64,000 bases of DNA, taken from Amorphophallus konjac. Taxonomy: Eukaryota; Streptophyta; Magnoliopsida; Alismatales; Araceae. This document shows positions 21,477 through 32,750 of this stretch, piece by piece. The notes beneath the pieces were generated by a model. The model was not told the DNA's origin. It ran no database searches and saw nothing but the letters and a program-made list of their open reading frames with translations. The stretch lies in contig CM040126.1 in the NCBI GenBank assembly GCA_022559845.1, positions 146,576,064-146,640,063 on the forward strand. The letters run 5' to 3'. The position numbers and the translations under genes are program-made. How positions within the stretch are numbered: the first letter of the stretch is position 1; each line of letters begins with the position of its first letter.

Positions 21477-24400
21477 TGTGATGACCCAGACTCCGGATAC
21501 CGGGTAAACCCGATACCACTTGGAACTCGCGAGGCCTCCCAAGAGCGGAAAAGCTCCGAAGGGATAGAACGATATGTGATAGTACATTGAACTTCTAGAT
21601 AAAATGGTAAGTAATTAAAACTTAATGATCAGGATTGCTAAAGTAGTATAAATAAAATAACATTTTTTATAACAATTAAACTAACAGAGTCCAGTCCAAA
21701 GGAAGACAAGTACAGTCCAACAGGAAAGAGAACGTACTCTCAAGTCAAGGGAAACCCGACACTGGCTACGCTGGCAACTAAGAACCGCACAGCAGGTACC
21801 GCCTAGCAGGAGGCAGAATTGCTACACCTGAAAAGTTAGTGGTGAGCCTTGTGTCACTGGCTCAATAGGGATCCCGCAGAATCCTATCACAAAAAACGCA
21901 GTAACAGCAGTGCTACACAAAAGCAAAGCAGTAACAACAAGAGTAACAACTATAAAAGTAAAGAGGAAAGTCATAACACGGAAACACGGCAGTCGAAGGA
22001 ACCTCGGCCCTCTAAACTACTCCGAACAGCAACAGAAAGGCGAACCCTGATTTCACAAAGTCGGGCATTACCGATCTATTGTCAAATCACGAAACCCTAT
22101 AGTGAAAAGCCTACCAAAACAGGTAAATCCTACCAAAGACCTACATAGTCAAAGGCACAAACATACACGAGCTCACCATCGTGTATGCTACACTAGACTA
22201 GACCGCGGGTGAAGCCAATGTAGACTACCCGACAAGTCACGTCAATCATGACGGAAACCAATCACGAATACACAAGTTGTCATGTCATGTGACAGAATCA
22301 CCTCCTCACTAGAAGAATAGTCAGATGCGTCCACTGACGTCTTACACTGCGCCTCAAGTATCTCGCACACGCCTAGCACGACAGTAACTGAGACACTCAC
22401 AAAGAACCAAGGAACTACAGTAACGAGTGACTAGTCAGGGTCACGCTCGTTGGAGCTCGTCCAACCGCCCCTGACCATGTGTGCACACACAAGCTCAATG
22501 CCTAGTTTGAGCCAGGCCTCTAGCTAGTTTTCACTCCCAGTAGGACGCTACCGCAAAGCAAGGGGGCCCACGGAAACTAGCATAAAAATTATCTGTCTGG
22601 AACTGTCCCGCTACCACTCCTAGGTGGGCCGACACACAGGAAAGTGTCGTCAGGCTACGACTAGTGGAGGCTCACTAGAAATAGAGACTCCAAAAAAGAG
22701 AACACCGAAGTACAAACAGTGTAAGTACACACCTGTGGCATGTACTACGAAGTACAATGCAGTACACAACTGCTACCAGACTCGGGAAAGTCAACTAGAC
22801 CTGCTGACAACGATCCTTGAGTCATAAGACTCGGGTCAAGATCGTCGCACATCACTGTAACATGATGTTAATCAGCCTAGTCCCTAAGCCAAAATCACGG
22901 GAAACACATTAACAATGAGTCCTCGGCCTCCGAGCCGCACAACGGACTCACCATTCCATATGACATAAAGCACGGAACATGAGGGATCACCAAAAGCCCT
23001 CGAACCACATGGACACGAAAATCGAGGTAAGATAATACCTCTAAGCGTCCAAGCCATGACTCGATCCTCACAGGATAGATGAGACACTCACGAGGTCACG
23101 TGTCAATCGCTGGGTCACAACCGGGTTGACCAGAAACCATAATGACCCTCGAAAATAATACAAAACACTACTTGGTACAATGGCCCACATAGACACATTA
23201 TGACACGGTCACAGCCCTCATAGGACGTCCAAGACATCCACGAAACAGTGGGCTAACCAAGGGGTCAAAGTCACATCAACCAGAAACCAAACCAACACAA
23301 AAGGACACTCTGGGCAGGTGGCGGTATCACCCTGGCCGCTAGACCAACCTCGCGGTCATCCAAAGGACCGTTACCTTCAAGAAAAACCCCAGATACAAAA
23401 TCCACAAAAGCAGGAGTCTTGCGTTCTGCCTGAGGCCTCTACTGCCACCAGACGGTCTCCTCAGGGGCGTACACTTGACCCTAGTGGTCACAACATGGTC
23501 GCTGTGCCCAGTCAAACTCCAAAATAGTTAAGCCAACTTAACCGGTCAAAACCACCTAACGGTCTACCTAGGACTGTTTCACAAAGCCTGGCGGTCACCC
23601 CAAGGCCGCCAAGGACACCCAAGCGGTCAGAGCTAGACCACTAGCCCGAACCGACTTAAACCTTGAACCAACATAAAACAACAGGTGGCGGTCACAGATG
23701 GGCCGCAACACCTCAGTGGCGGTCAGTCGCATGGCCGTTACCCAGTGAACCGACTTTGCCAATGACAACACGGAGAGTAGCAATCACCCTTTGGCCGCCA
23801 CTCAGAGCCTAGCGGTCCTCCTCCGGCCGCTATGCAAAACTTAGCGGTCCTCTAAGGGCTGCAAGTAAAGAACTTGCGGTCAATCGCGTGACCGTTTGGT
23901 CAAAGCGACAAAAGCACTCAGCCTAGCGGTCTCCAATGGGCCGCCAAAGACCAAAAATGGTCTTTGGAAGAACCGCTAAGCCAATATGGCAGGAAACCGT
24001 AGGGAAGCTCAAAACCCGGTATTTTCACGCCCCAATCACGTCTAACCGATGGGGAAACAACCGTAGACACGTTATACACCTTCCACATACCGGAAGGGAT
24101 CAATCCATGCGCAAAATGACAAGAAAGGGACGATTCCAACGAATCGACCCAAAATGAGTCACATGGGTGACCGGGCTCATACCGGCTATGATTCTCAACC
24201 AAATGCAATGAAACTGGCGGGAAAAGATTCCTAACATGCCAGGGGTTCAAATGAAACCATTTAAACAAGAAACTGTTGCCTGGAACGGCGAACACGGCTC
24301 ACACCCCCTGAACATGCAATTTACCCAACTGAGACAAAACCCACTTAAACTCACACCGTTCGGCTTGAAATCACGAGAGAACGAAAGAAAAGAGTGGGGC

Positions 24401-24969
24401 ATCTATCCCCCAACCTCCACCGAAGATCTCACGCGCCGAGACGGCCACAATACGCCGAAAACCATCACACAAACCCCACGCCGGCTTTAAATCCACCGAA
24501 CGAGATTGCGCTAACACCACACTCCATTCTCCCGGCCAGCACGCTCCACGACACCTCAACGGCATCTCCACTACATCCCCGAGCGTCCTCCGTCTACAGC
24601 CGGAGCAGAGGTGGAAAGAGGAGAGAGAACAGAGGGGGAGAGAGTGAACAGCGAGAGAAGAGAGAGGAGAGATGTGAAGGAAATAAAAAGGAAAAGAAAA
24701 TAGGAAATTGGTAATTTTCTTAAAATCTAATTTTTGGCACAAAAATTCATAAATTCATAAAAATATGAAAAAATAGTCTTCCTGATCCTCGGAACAAGCA
24801 CAACGCACCTGTAGCGTCCCTGAGTAACAAAACTCAACGGTCAACTCTCCACCGGGTTCCGCAAGTTATACAAGAGAAAAACCCGCGTATATCGTAAAAC
24901 ACGTATTAGGACCCACGAAAGCGATCCGATAGCTCTCCGATTCCGATCCGAAGAATCCAGGATATTACA
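21477..24969 (-). repeat. 3.5-kb chromovirus-type LTR (element E, 3' LTR)
   Basis: The plus strand starts TGTGATGACCC and ends GATATTACA, so on the minus strand it runs TGTAATATCC...GGGTCATCACA. Immediately outside the high-coordinate end the minus strand shows a pol-end signature (FEDEIPLRAED) and a purine-rich GGGCGGAGGA before TGTAAT. This marks it as the 3' LTR of a minus-strand Tekay/Del-like element. Size and terminal sequences resemble element D's LTR (TGTAATACCC...GGGCGTGACA). An array of GCGGTC-type hairpins fills about 23310-23990. No gene is supported inside. Confidence 0.75.
23310..23990. repeat. GCGGTC...GGCCGC hairpin array in element E LTR
   Basis: About twelve short inverted repeats of 20-26 bp occur here, for example GGCGGTCACCCCAAGGCCGCC near 23590, TAGCGGTCCTCCTCCGGCCG near 23812 and GCGGTCTCCAATGGGCCGCC near 23926. 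The arms are 6-8 bp with loops of about 8-10 bp. The unit is nearly the same as in element B's LTR. Confidence 0.75.
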
Positions 24970-25179
24970 GTCCTCCGCCCTTAAAGGAATTTCATCCTCG
25001 AAATTCAAGGAGCCAACAAGTGAACAAGGGACGAACAAACCCAAACACTGGCTACGCACTCCAAGCATCAACCAAACCTCAAAACACAAAGTACGATAAC
25101 ACAATTCACAAAAAATATTATTCAGAGGGATACTGCCATACCACAATCACAGGCACACGCTCCGGATCTCAAGACACAC
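24970..25179 (-). pseudogene. 3' end of element E pol (C-terminal residues) and polypurine tract
   Basis: On the minus strand, about 25146 to 24970, the frame ends with LNFEDEIPLRAED, the typical final segment of Tekay/Del-type chromovirus polyproteins next to the polypurine tract. Only this tail remains, because a different LTR starts at 25180 in the opposite orientation. Confidence 0.65.
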
Positions 25180-26470
25180 TGTTGACACTCAAAATATGAT
25201 TAACGGCGATCAAGCCTCAAAGACGAATGATTCGGCCTACTGAAGCACAGAAGCCGAAGGATATCAATACACTGAAGCCTTCTCGAGCTGCCTTAGGTCA
25301 CCCTATATGAACACCGGGGACTTCACCTCAGGAGAATCGAGATGAATTCACAACCAACCGGTAGTGCGACCAAGTATGCCCAATGAATCGGCATCGACTT
25401 CAATCGTGCTTCATAAACCATAGCCGTTGTCCGACCAAGGACAATGGTATACCTGGTGGCCCGCCACCTTAGTGAAAGATCTTCCAGAGGTGAAAGAACG
25501 CCCTTGGTCCTTCACAACAAGGAACCGAAGACGTTGTCAGTAGAAGGCCCCAATTACTCGGCATGGGTATGGCTTCTCACTAAGTTGGGTCCATTAGTGG
25601 CCAAATGATCGCCCAGTCAAGGCAAAAGTATTCCGGGTGCTACCCCACCCCTCAAGAAGCTTCGAGCATTAGTCAGGCCGAGCCAGTAGTACGAATCATA
25701 GTGCTGAAGGCCGTGTCAGTGGAAAACCTACGTGTTCAAGCCGAAGATACTCGAGGTTCCGAGAAGGGCCGTACGTCATCCTGAGAGCTTTGGCAAAGCT
25801 TCCCGTCAAGGTTTTGCAGGACCGTGACGAGATGAATGGCCACGGTGACTCCCAAAACCAGCCCGAGACCCGCTGTCTAACCTACGTTAAGAAAACAAAG
25901 CTTATCTGTCACGCCCTTTCACTGGCGCGGCCTCCATCTCGGCGCCCCCTTACCCGGCGCGCCAGATGCAAGGGATTGCTCCCCGGCGCGCATTCTTCAT
26001 GCCGGGAAAGCTTCCACCTATAAAATCCCACTTGATTCGACCAAGTAGAGAGAGAGACGGGGGGGCTAACTCGAAAAAAAAAAGGAGAAAAGAAGAGATC
26101 ACTGGCGATTGCTCGAGAGGGAGAGAGCCTGAGAGCCAACCAAACTCGAGGGAGAGAGGGTTTCCTTGGGGGAAAAGAAGGGTTTCCGCTCAGAGCCCCC
26201 TCGCTGCCGTCCTCCTCTGCTCTGCCTGAAGTCCTCCGGAGCCGGAGAAGTAGAGCAAGAATCTGATACTCTATTTTGGGAAGAAGAGTCTAGGCGGGTT
26301 ACGCGGTTTTCTTTCCGACGTTTCTCCTGATTCCTCCCTTCTGATCCAATGTAAGCGAGAGGGGGGGAGGGCGATGATATGATTCTATCCCCCCCCCTCG
26401 CCATCTCTTCACTTTTCTTCCCCTATGATCTCTTCTTGTGAGTAATGAAACGGCTGTCCGTGCGACAACG
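25180..26470 (+). repeat. Tat-like LTR start with TATA box (extent uncertain)
   Basis: TGTTGACACTC at 25180 resembles the start of element B's LTR and of Tat LTRs in general. A TATA box (CTATAAAATC, 26018-26027) and a GA-rich downstream segment with long runs of G and A follow, as in a transcribed 5' LTR/leader. A GGCGCGCC-type palindrome cluster lies at 25925-25992, just upstream of the TATA. I cannot place the right end. A possible TCGGCGCC primer-site-like word near 26468 is weak. No second copy is in the window. Confidence 0.45.
26018..26027 (+). promoter_or_regulatory. TATA box of LTR-like sequence at 25180
   Basis: CCTATAAAATCCC is followed about 30 bp downstream by a GAGAGAGA tract. 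It lies downstream of a GC-rich palindrome cluster. Confidence 0.5.
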
Positions 26471-28890
26471 TCGGCGCCTAATGTTCTGTGGCTCATGTAT
26501 TTGCTTCCTATTAATAGGATGAATGTTATTTGTGCATTAAGAGATTGAATGTTTGATGCTATATCTCTCTCCCATTCTTCTCTCAATTCGGCAATCCGAT
26601 TGTTCCCCTAGTGTGTTCGATCTTTGAATTCAGATTCTTGACATTGAATATGCCCCTGGAATGCCATGGGCTACAGAAATGACCCCCCTTCCCGGGTCCC
26701 TTATGTTAATGTAGAGGCCATGCCTTGCTCGCTAGTTTCTATGGGTTTTATGGCTGGAGGCATACCCCTATATGCACCTCTGTCCGTCCAACTTGAGGCC
26801 GATTCTCCTGATGCCTCTCTGCATGATTCCATTGCCTAGAGGTAAGGGGAACCACCTCTATAGCCGGAATGGTCGTGTTATGATAATTATTGTAAGGGCC
26901 TTTCTTTGTATCTCCATTATCCTAGTTCGGGCGGCTCATATCAGCTTTCTATGAGTGTCAATCTACCCATCCCTTGCCCTTAATTGGCACAACAACCATC
27001 CAACTCCGTGAGTGTTAATCCCTTAACCCCGTGAGCATTAACACACTAACCCCATGAATGACAATATGTCAATTAATTGAACGCATCTCATGCTGAGTAT
27101 CCCCTTTCATCCCGCTTGTGATTTGCAGTCATTGGTTTGTGCTAGTCCCATTGGCTTTGTTCCAATAATCCGAGGAGGGGGACATTCCCCACTGCTTCAC
27201 AGAACCGCCGTTTGGTCAAATGGGCTCCATCTGTGAGTGATGGATATCCCCACGGGCCACAGGGTAAATATCAACAGGGGCTTCAGCCTGACAATTCAAA
27301 TCCACGGTCCTTAGGGACCTTGTGGTGACTAAGGGATGTGTGCCCCTCGTAGGCTAGTCCTCGGGGCTTCCTTCCCTAATAGTCATCCCTCTCTCGGATA
27401 TAGTGCTGACTACGGGTCGCGTGCCCCTCATAGGCTAGCCCTCAGGGTTGTCGCCTCCCTCATTAGTCGCCTTATCCGCTTGTTTCAACCCACGGAACCA
27501 TGGTGCCCCTGGGAGGCAAGTCCTCGGATTTCCTATCCGATTGGGATATGCTGGCCACCGTCGTGCTGTCTGGCTTGTTAGGGGCTTACTCCATACGTGA
27601 GTATGACCCCGCTTCTCCCATGCAATCCTTTAGGGATGGGGAGGTGCTGTCCAATTGTCGCCAGGTTTGGACTTAATAAAGCGTGTGTTCTTAAAAACAA
27701 CGAACCTCTGTGCTTGAGTATGAACCTCGCACGAGCTTGTAACTCCACTCCTAGAGAGCCCGGGACTCCAATTCAATAAACAAACAAACCAATTAACCTA
27801 AAAATCCTCAATGACATCTTAATAAACCAAAATAGATTCAAAAATACCTAAAAAATCAACTTGAACGGTGCGGTCTTAATCGGTGCACCCTAATACGGCG
27901 TGGTACCCCCCCACGCCAGATTAACATTAGACTCAAAATTTCACGGTTTCAAATGGCTTCTATCCGGCGCGCCCTAATCCGGCGCGCCCCAAGGCCATCG
28001 CGTCGGGTAAGTAGCTTGTCATGGCCGCGCCGGATTAGGGTGCTTTACCTACGTTTGGCCGTGTCGGGAACCCTTCTCCTACGCTTGGCCGCACCCGTTT
28101 TAAATAGATACTTTCTATCGCGCTGTTTTAACCCCTCACTCACCTTTAGAGCAATCTTTGTCTCCCACGATCGAGGTTAATAAACCCCAGTCGATAATAA
28201 GACAAATAAAAGGGGGCTGTTCAAGCCCAAGCCATTTTCCTACTATGCTTCTATTATCATTCCTGGTATTATCATGTTTTGGTTATCATGCCTCTGCCAC
28301 CATTTTAGTCTCCTCGACGGAGATTAATAAAGTCGATTAATCATTGTGTATCTTCATGATTTTGTTATCATGTTTTAGCATAATCATGAGCACCACGCAT
28401 GTATGCTTGCATGGACCCTCGGTGTATCAAATGGCGCTGACGGAGGGTCGAGTTACACCTGACTGGAAGTCGTTGCTATGCGCGATGGTGATCTTGGGAC
28501 CTATGTCCTCCGCCACGCATCAAGGGTTTCCAACTTAATAAACCACGTCTCTCTTGCATGATAGATAAAAGTATTTCATGTGACCTCGTCATATGCATTT
28601 CTCAGCATCTTATTTCGGCCTCGGACGCCCCACTATCTCGGTAATTAATCAAAAGTTTTCTCCCTTATGGGGATGTAATTAACGTCATAGCCTTTATGGT
28701 ATGGCGGACTGCTAGTCCTGACCGAAATGTCACTCTCGCCCCACACGGGTCAGAATGAGCACACAATAAATCTGTCACTTATGTGACTGGCACGCCTGCG
28801 TGGTCAACTAATCGATTGATTATTGATTAATTAATCGGTTGTATGACCCGAACAAAATGACCGAACAGATCCTCCACCCCCACAGTATGT
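26470..28890. other. Noncoding mosaic, probably retroelement leader/LTR debris
   Basis: No supported gene is visible. Local duplications are present: at 27327-27560 three imperfect units share GTGCCCCTCGTAGGCTAG and TCCTCGG-type words, and at 26990-27060 GTGAG(T/C)(G/A)TTAA words alternate with TTAACCCC. At 27855-28090 there is a second cluster of CCTAATCCGGCGCGCC-type palindromes, similar to that at 25925-25992, followed by a TTTTAAATAG word that could be another TATA. ORFs here are short and show no motif. Confidence 0.45.
27327..27560 (+). repeat. Imperfect ~80-bp direct repeats
   Basis: Three units share GTGCCCCT...AGGCTAG(T/C)CCTC(G/A)GG and end in CCTC...TAGTC-type sequence. The last unit is the most diverged. 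Confidence 0.55.
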
Positions 28891-29270
28891 GTGACGACCC
28901 AGGAGATCCGGATACCGATAACCCGATATCATCGATTTATCGATACCAAGAGCTCGGGGAAGCCACCCAAGAGGCTGATGAGGCCCCGTAAGGGTTAGTG
29001 AGTGTTTGTCAAGGGGATGCATAACGAATAGAAATTACACGCGCAATATTAATTAAAGCATTCATTTGAACTTTAAATGGAAGCAATTAAATATCAGAGT
29101 GGTAAAATTTATACAAATAGTCCAGATCCATATATCACAAGTCCCACACTGTACGATGGTCAAAATAAACGACTGCACGGGACATACCCCGGCCAAAAGA
29201 AGATAAAAAGGACAGACTGACTGTAGACACGCCAAAATCGATGATATGTTGAGTAAATCTCATGTCACCA
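28891..29270 (-). repeat. Truncated chromovirus-type LTR fragment
   Basis: TGTGACGACCCAG...TCCGGATACC...AACCCGATA has the same word order as the terminus of the LTR at 21477 (TGTGATGACCCAG...TCCGGATACC...AACCCGATA) but is clearly diverged. It is cut off at 29271 by another LTR. It is probably a related family member, not the partner LTR of 21477-24969. Confidence 0.5.
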
Positions 29271-29389
29271 TGTGACGCCCCAAAGTGGACTTCAATATTG
29301 GCTTAATATGAAGTTTTTCTGATTATTTGATAATTTCTCCATTTTAATTGTAATTTCTTTACATTTTTCTTTAAATAATTAAAATTAAC

Positions 29390-29660
29390 GTCTTAAGGGA
29401 AGGCGTCATTTAATTGATGACCTGAAGAAGGTCGTGATTCCATAAATAAACGACTGTTCAAATAGGCGTTGTTTCCTGGTAAAACTCAAAGAATTGACGT
29501 CCTTTTTAGGGGCGTTGATTATTTAACGCCCATTCAAGCAGGTGTCATTTCTCACTTTTAAATAAGGAAAGTCATTTATTTCTATAATTAAATCCAGGAA
29601 TTAACGACTGTGTGAAGGTCGTCATTTGAATTGACGTCCCTAGTCAGGTCATTATTTGCA
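29390..29660. repeat. GACGTC-type short inverted repeats
   Basis: Successive words such as GGCGTCATTTAATTGATGAC, AACGACTGTTCAAATAGGCG and AATTGACGTCC...GGGCGTTGATT form a run of small imperfect hairpins in the part of the LTR upstream of its TATA box. This parallels the GACGT hairpins of element A's LTR. Confidence 0.6.
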
Positions 29661-29799
29661 CTTCCGTCTCCCTTTCGCCTTCTTCTTTCTTGTAGTGATC
29701 ATTTCCCCATTTTACACCTTATGATCGATTGGGAAGAGGGTTCCTTTTTAGAGGATTCATTGCCTTGTTTTAATCCTATTAATGTAAGGATTTTTGGCC

Positions 29800-29807
29800 T
29801 ATAAATA
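29800..29807 (+). promoter_or_regulatory. TATA box of the A-type LTR at 29271
   Basis: CCTATAAATACC is followed by a GC-rich TCGCGCGAG palindrome and an A-rich leader with CAACAACAACAA, as expected at a transcription start region. Confidence 0.6.
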
Positions 29808-30580
29808 CCTTCACATGTGCTCCTCGCGCGAGGGAGGAGAAGAGTAAAAAAAAAAACAAGAGGGCTGAACAACAACAACAATAGAGAGCTTAACAAGGAG
29901 AGCAACTGCACCGTGTGAGCTTTACAGGGGTAGAGTTTTCTTCTTTTTGCAGGTGTTTCTCCAAGGTTCTTCCTCCAGGCGGCATCTTCATCCGGCGGTT
30001 CTTCATCCTGCTGCAGCCGTTGAAACTCTTGTTCTCCCCTTTACTACTGCGCACACAGCAGAAAGGACACCCCTCCCCTTTTAGTTTGCTTTGTTATTAT
30101 CATCATCACATATCTTCTCTTCTAGCCAGGTCTGCTAGAGCTCTTTTAGCAGATATTCATCTTATTTGCTACGTTATTTGCTTTGCATATCATTCTTAAT
30201 TCCAACCTTGTTGCTCCTTCTTAGGGGTTTAAAAACCAAAACACACAAGGTGTGTTCATGCCCAATTTGATTTCATATTCTTAGAACATTGATACTACAC
30301 ACTTGGCTAATCCATATCTTTATTTTTGTGTGTTTGCAAGGGTAATCAAGCTATAAACCCCCTTTATCGGCCGGTCGATAGAAGGAAGAAGGAAGAACTC
30401 CCAATCCTACTCGCTCAATACAAGGTACATGCGATCATCCTTCTTCTTTTGAGGTAACCCCTCTGGGGATCACCCTCTATAGAGCATCTCATGCTCATCC
30501 TCTTTTCCTATTGATGTCCCACTTATTTTAGCATAATTATTCATCCTTAATCATTGTTATTCCTCTTTAAAATGTCCATG

Positions 30581-32427
30581 TGACACGTTCACAAATTGGT
30601 CAAAGGAGGCCACCTATCTTACCTACCATGTCCCCTTGGTCAAGGGGGCGCCCCCCTCCATTTTTATTTTTGGAAAATATGCTATTAGAACTAATTAGTT
30701 CTAATCCTTGTATACCCCTCCCAACCCTAGATCTGAGGGCATTAGTGGTCATTTTCTATTTATTATATAAGGCTTGTATTTCCCTTTTTCATGAATTAAT
30801 GAGAAGAAAAAAAAATTGTGTAAGCTTGGAGCTTCTTGCGCCCCTCTCCCTCTCCTCTGGTTCTCCTTCTCCATCCTCTGCATTTCAGGATTGTGAACCC
30901 TTCTATCTTAGCCCCTCCACATCTGAGTTCATTCTGTGCTGCCGCCGCCGCCGTTCGTGCCGCCGCGAAGCCGCTTCTGAAGTTTTGTCCAAGGGTCTGT
31001 TTGGCTGGACAGAGTCCCACTCCGAGAATTTTAACTCCCAACTCCGACCTCATCTGGAGTTTAGATTTTCAGGGTTGGTTCCTCTCTTGATTCCCAACCT
31101 CCAGTAAAACAATCAAGTCATTCAGAGTTCGTTTTGTATTTTTCTATTTTTGTGTCTTTCTTTTTCCTGATCTGTCCCTTTTCAGATCTGTATAGCATAA
31201 GTTTAGTTCATCCACCTTTCGACCCCTTTTTTGATTTTTGTTGGAATCCCCAAATTTATTGGAGGTTCTGTCCACCATCCCCTTCCTCCACAAATTGTTT
31301 CTGAATTTTAAAACCCATCTACCTATTTTTAGAAATTCAGTCTTTCTCCCAAAATCTGTTCACTCCCTACTGTCTAGATCCGACCCAGGGTCAGTATAAA
31401 ATCCACAAAAAATTGAAACTTCCACAAAACCTTTCATAAGATGTATCCCCATTTTCCATTCTTCGGTCTCTACAACTTTCATGAAGGGATCAAAGGCTGA
31501 ATCGAAGGTCTACAACACGGTCAACGCCAACTCTCAGGAAAACTTGGTTCTGCCCAGAGTTTTCTGATCCTGAGAGCCAGCAGCTTTAATATTCGATAAA
31601 GGCCATGAACGGGAAATTCAAAATTCTTTCTCCGGCCATATATAGAAGTATTTTAAGTCATCTTTCCAGCGGTACCTCTTGTGCATCGTTCTGACGTCGG
31701 GAGTGATCGCAGCAGCAGTTCACGTCCGGTCGCGCGGGTCTGAGACAGAACTCAAATCCGTGGACAGCAACTCCGGCGGGTGACGATCGGAGCCGCCCGG
31801 CCTCCGGCCGGTGAACCAGCGCACCGCCGCCCTAGGGAGCACCCCTCCAGGCGTCCCCACCACAGTGGTGCCACTCTGATCCCACACGGCACCACCGACC
31901 AGCACGTGGGTCGCACGACCGTGAGTACGCGTGCCGCCGAGGTTACAAGAAGCCGCCTGTCAACCCGAACCCGCTACTCTAGGTCCCACTTGTGCCGCCC
32001 TTTATCTCCCTGCGTGGAGTGGGCAGTAATTGGTTGTTGTAATTATTGTGTAATATTTGTTCCGGGAGTACGAGATCGGCCAGGATCGTCTTCCCCACGC
32101 CAGGCGCGTGGAGGTATCGTATTCGCTCCTTTACCCGGCATTTGCTTTATTCGCATATACTTGTTTATGCCGCTGCTAGAGATCATGCTAGAATCGTAGC
32201 CCGCTTTACTTTTATATCATCACTGCTGCAAGAGAGAGAGAGAGATGTCGTCCCGTGACCCGATCCGGGCACGAAATTGTGAGTTGACCACCCTAGCTCT
32301 TACCGGTTTCTCAACCACGCACGTCCGACGCTTCCCTTGAAAAGGGACAATCGTGAGCTTGTTTAGAGTCCGAGGATTGCATATCCATTTGGAGTCGAGT
32401 CCGTGGTCCATCCCGCATCAATTTGGT
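30581..32427 (+). repeat. Element C 5' LTR
   Basis: From about 30596 it matches 45829-47397 and 59411-59652. The start at 30581 (TGACAC) is tentative, because the two copies diverge in the first 30 bases. It ends GCATCA, 3 bases before the primer site. A TATA box lies at 30764-30770. A (GA)n run at 32231 is shorter than in the 3' copy (59483). Confidence 0.8.
30764..30770 (+). promoter_or_regulatory. TATA box of element C 5' LTR
   Basis: TATATAAGG lies about 180 bp into the LTR and is conserved in the 3' LTR at 45993-45999. Confidence 0.6.
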
Positions 32428-32430
32428 ATC

Positions 32431-32443
32431 AGAGCCAAGTTGA
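32431..32443 (+). other. Primer-binding site of element C (tRNA-iMet)
   Basis: TGGTATCAGAGCC is complementary to the 3' end of initiator tRNA-Met, the usual primer for chromoviruses and copia elements. It follows the LTR end by 3 bases. Confidence 0.9.
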
Positions 32444-32750
32444 GTCTAGGGTAGTATTTGGTCAAAAACAAAAAAAGTGTCATTTATGTCTAGTCATCGT
32501 CTAAGTCGGTCTAGGTTGCATTTCATCCCAATAACCCGGTATATCAAACGGTGTTGTCCAAATGTTAGGGTACGCCTATCAGGAAGGCCGCACACTTGTG
32601 CGAGTGATCTTCGGATCGATTAAATCCGCCATGTACCGAGTCTTGGTTAAGTCTAGGTGCACCACTTGTTTCCATTAGTCTGTGTCTCCTAGTCCTTGTG
32701 TCCTTTGCATGCCCACTCGGCAAGGTACCCAATACCATCACCCTGCACCT

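Larger units (their letters stand above)
29271..30580 (+). repeat. A-type (Tat-like) LTR, plus orientation
   Basis: It starts TGTGACGCCCC and carries short GACGTC-type inverted repeats at 29390-29660 and a TATA box at 29800-29807. Its downstream half follows the same order of words as element A's LTR: AGGGGTTTAAA, GGTGTGTTCAT, TTGATACTACACA, TTTGCAAGGGTAAT, GATCACCCTC. The right end is approximate. It stops where element C's LTR begins. Confidence 0.6.

Noticed and set aside
26468..26476. TCGGCGCC as primer-binding site of the LTR starting at 25180
   Set aside because: It is not preceded by a convincing CA end at a fixed short distance and starts TCGG instead of TGG. I keep it only as a weak possibility.
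32431..32443. TGGTATCAGAGCC words taken as tRNA gene remnants
   Set aside because: They are complementary to a tRNA 3' end and sit directly after LTR ends (also 37968 and 49980), so they are primer-binding sites. No cloverleaf surrounds them.
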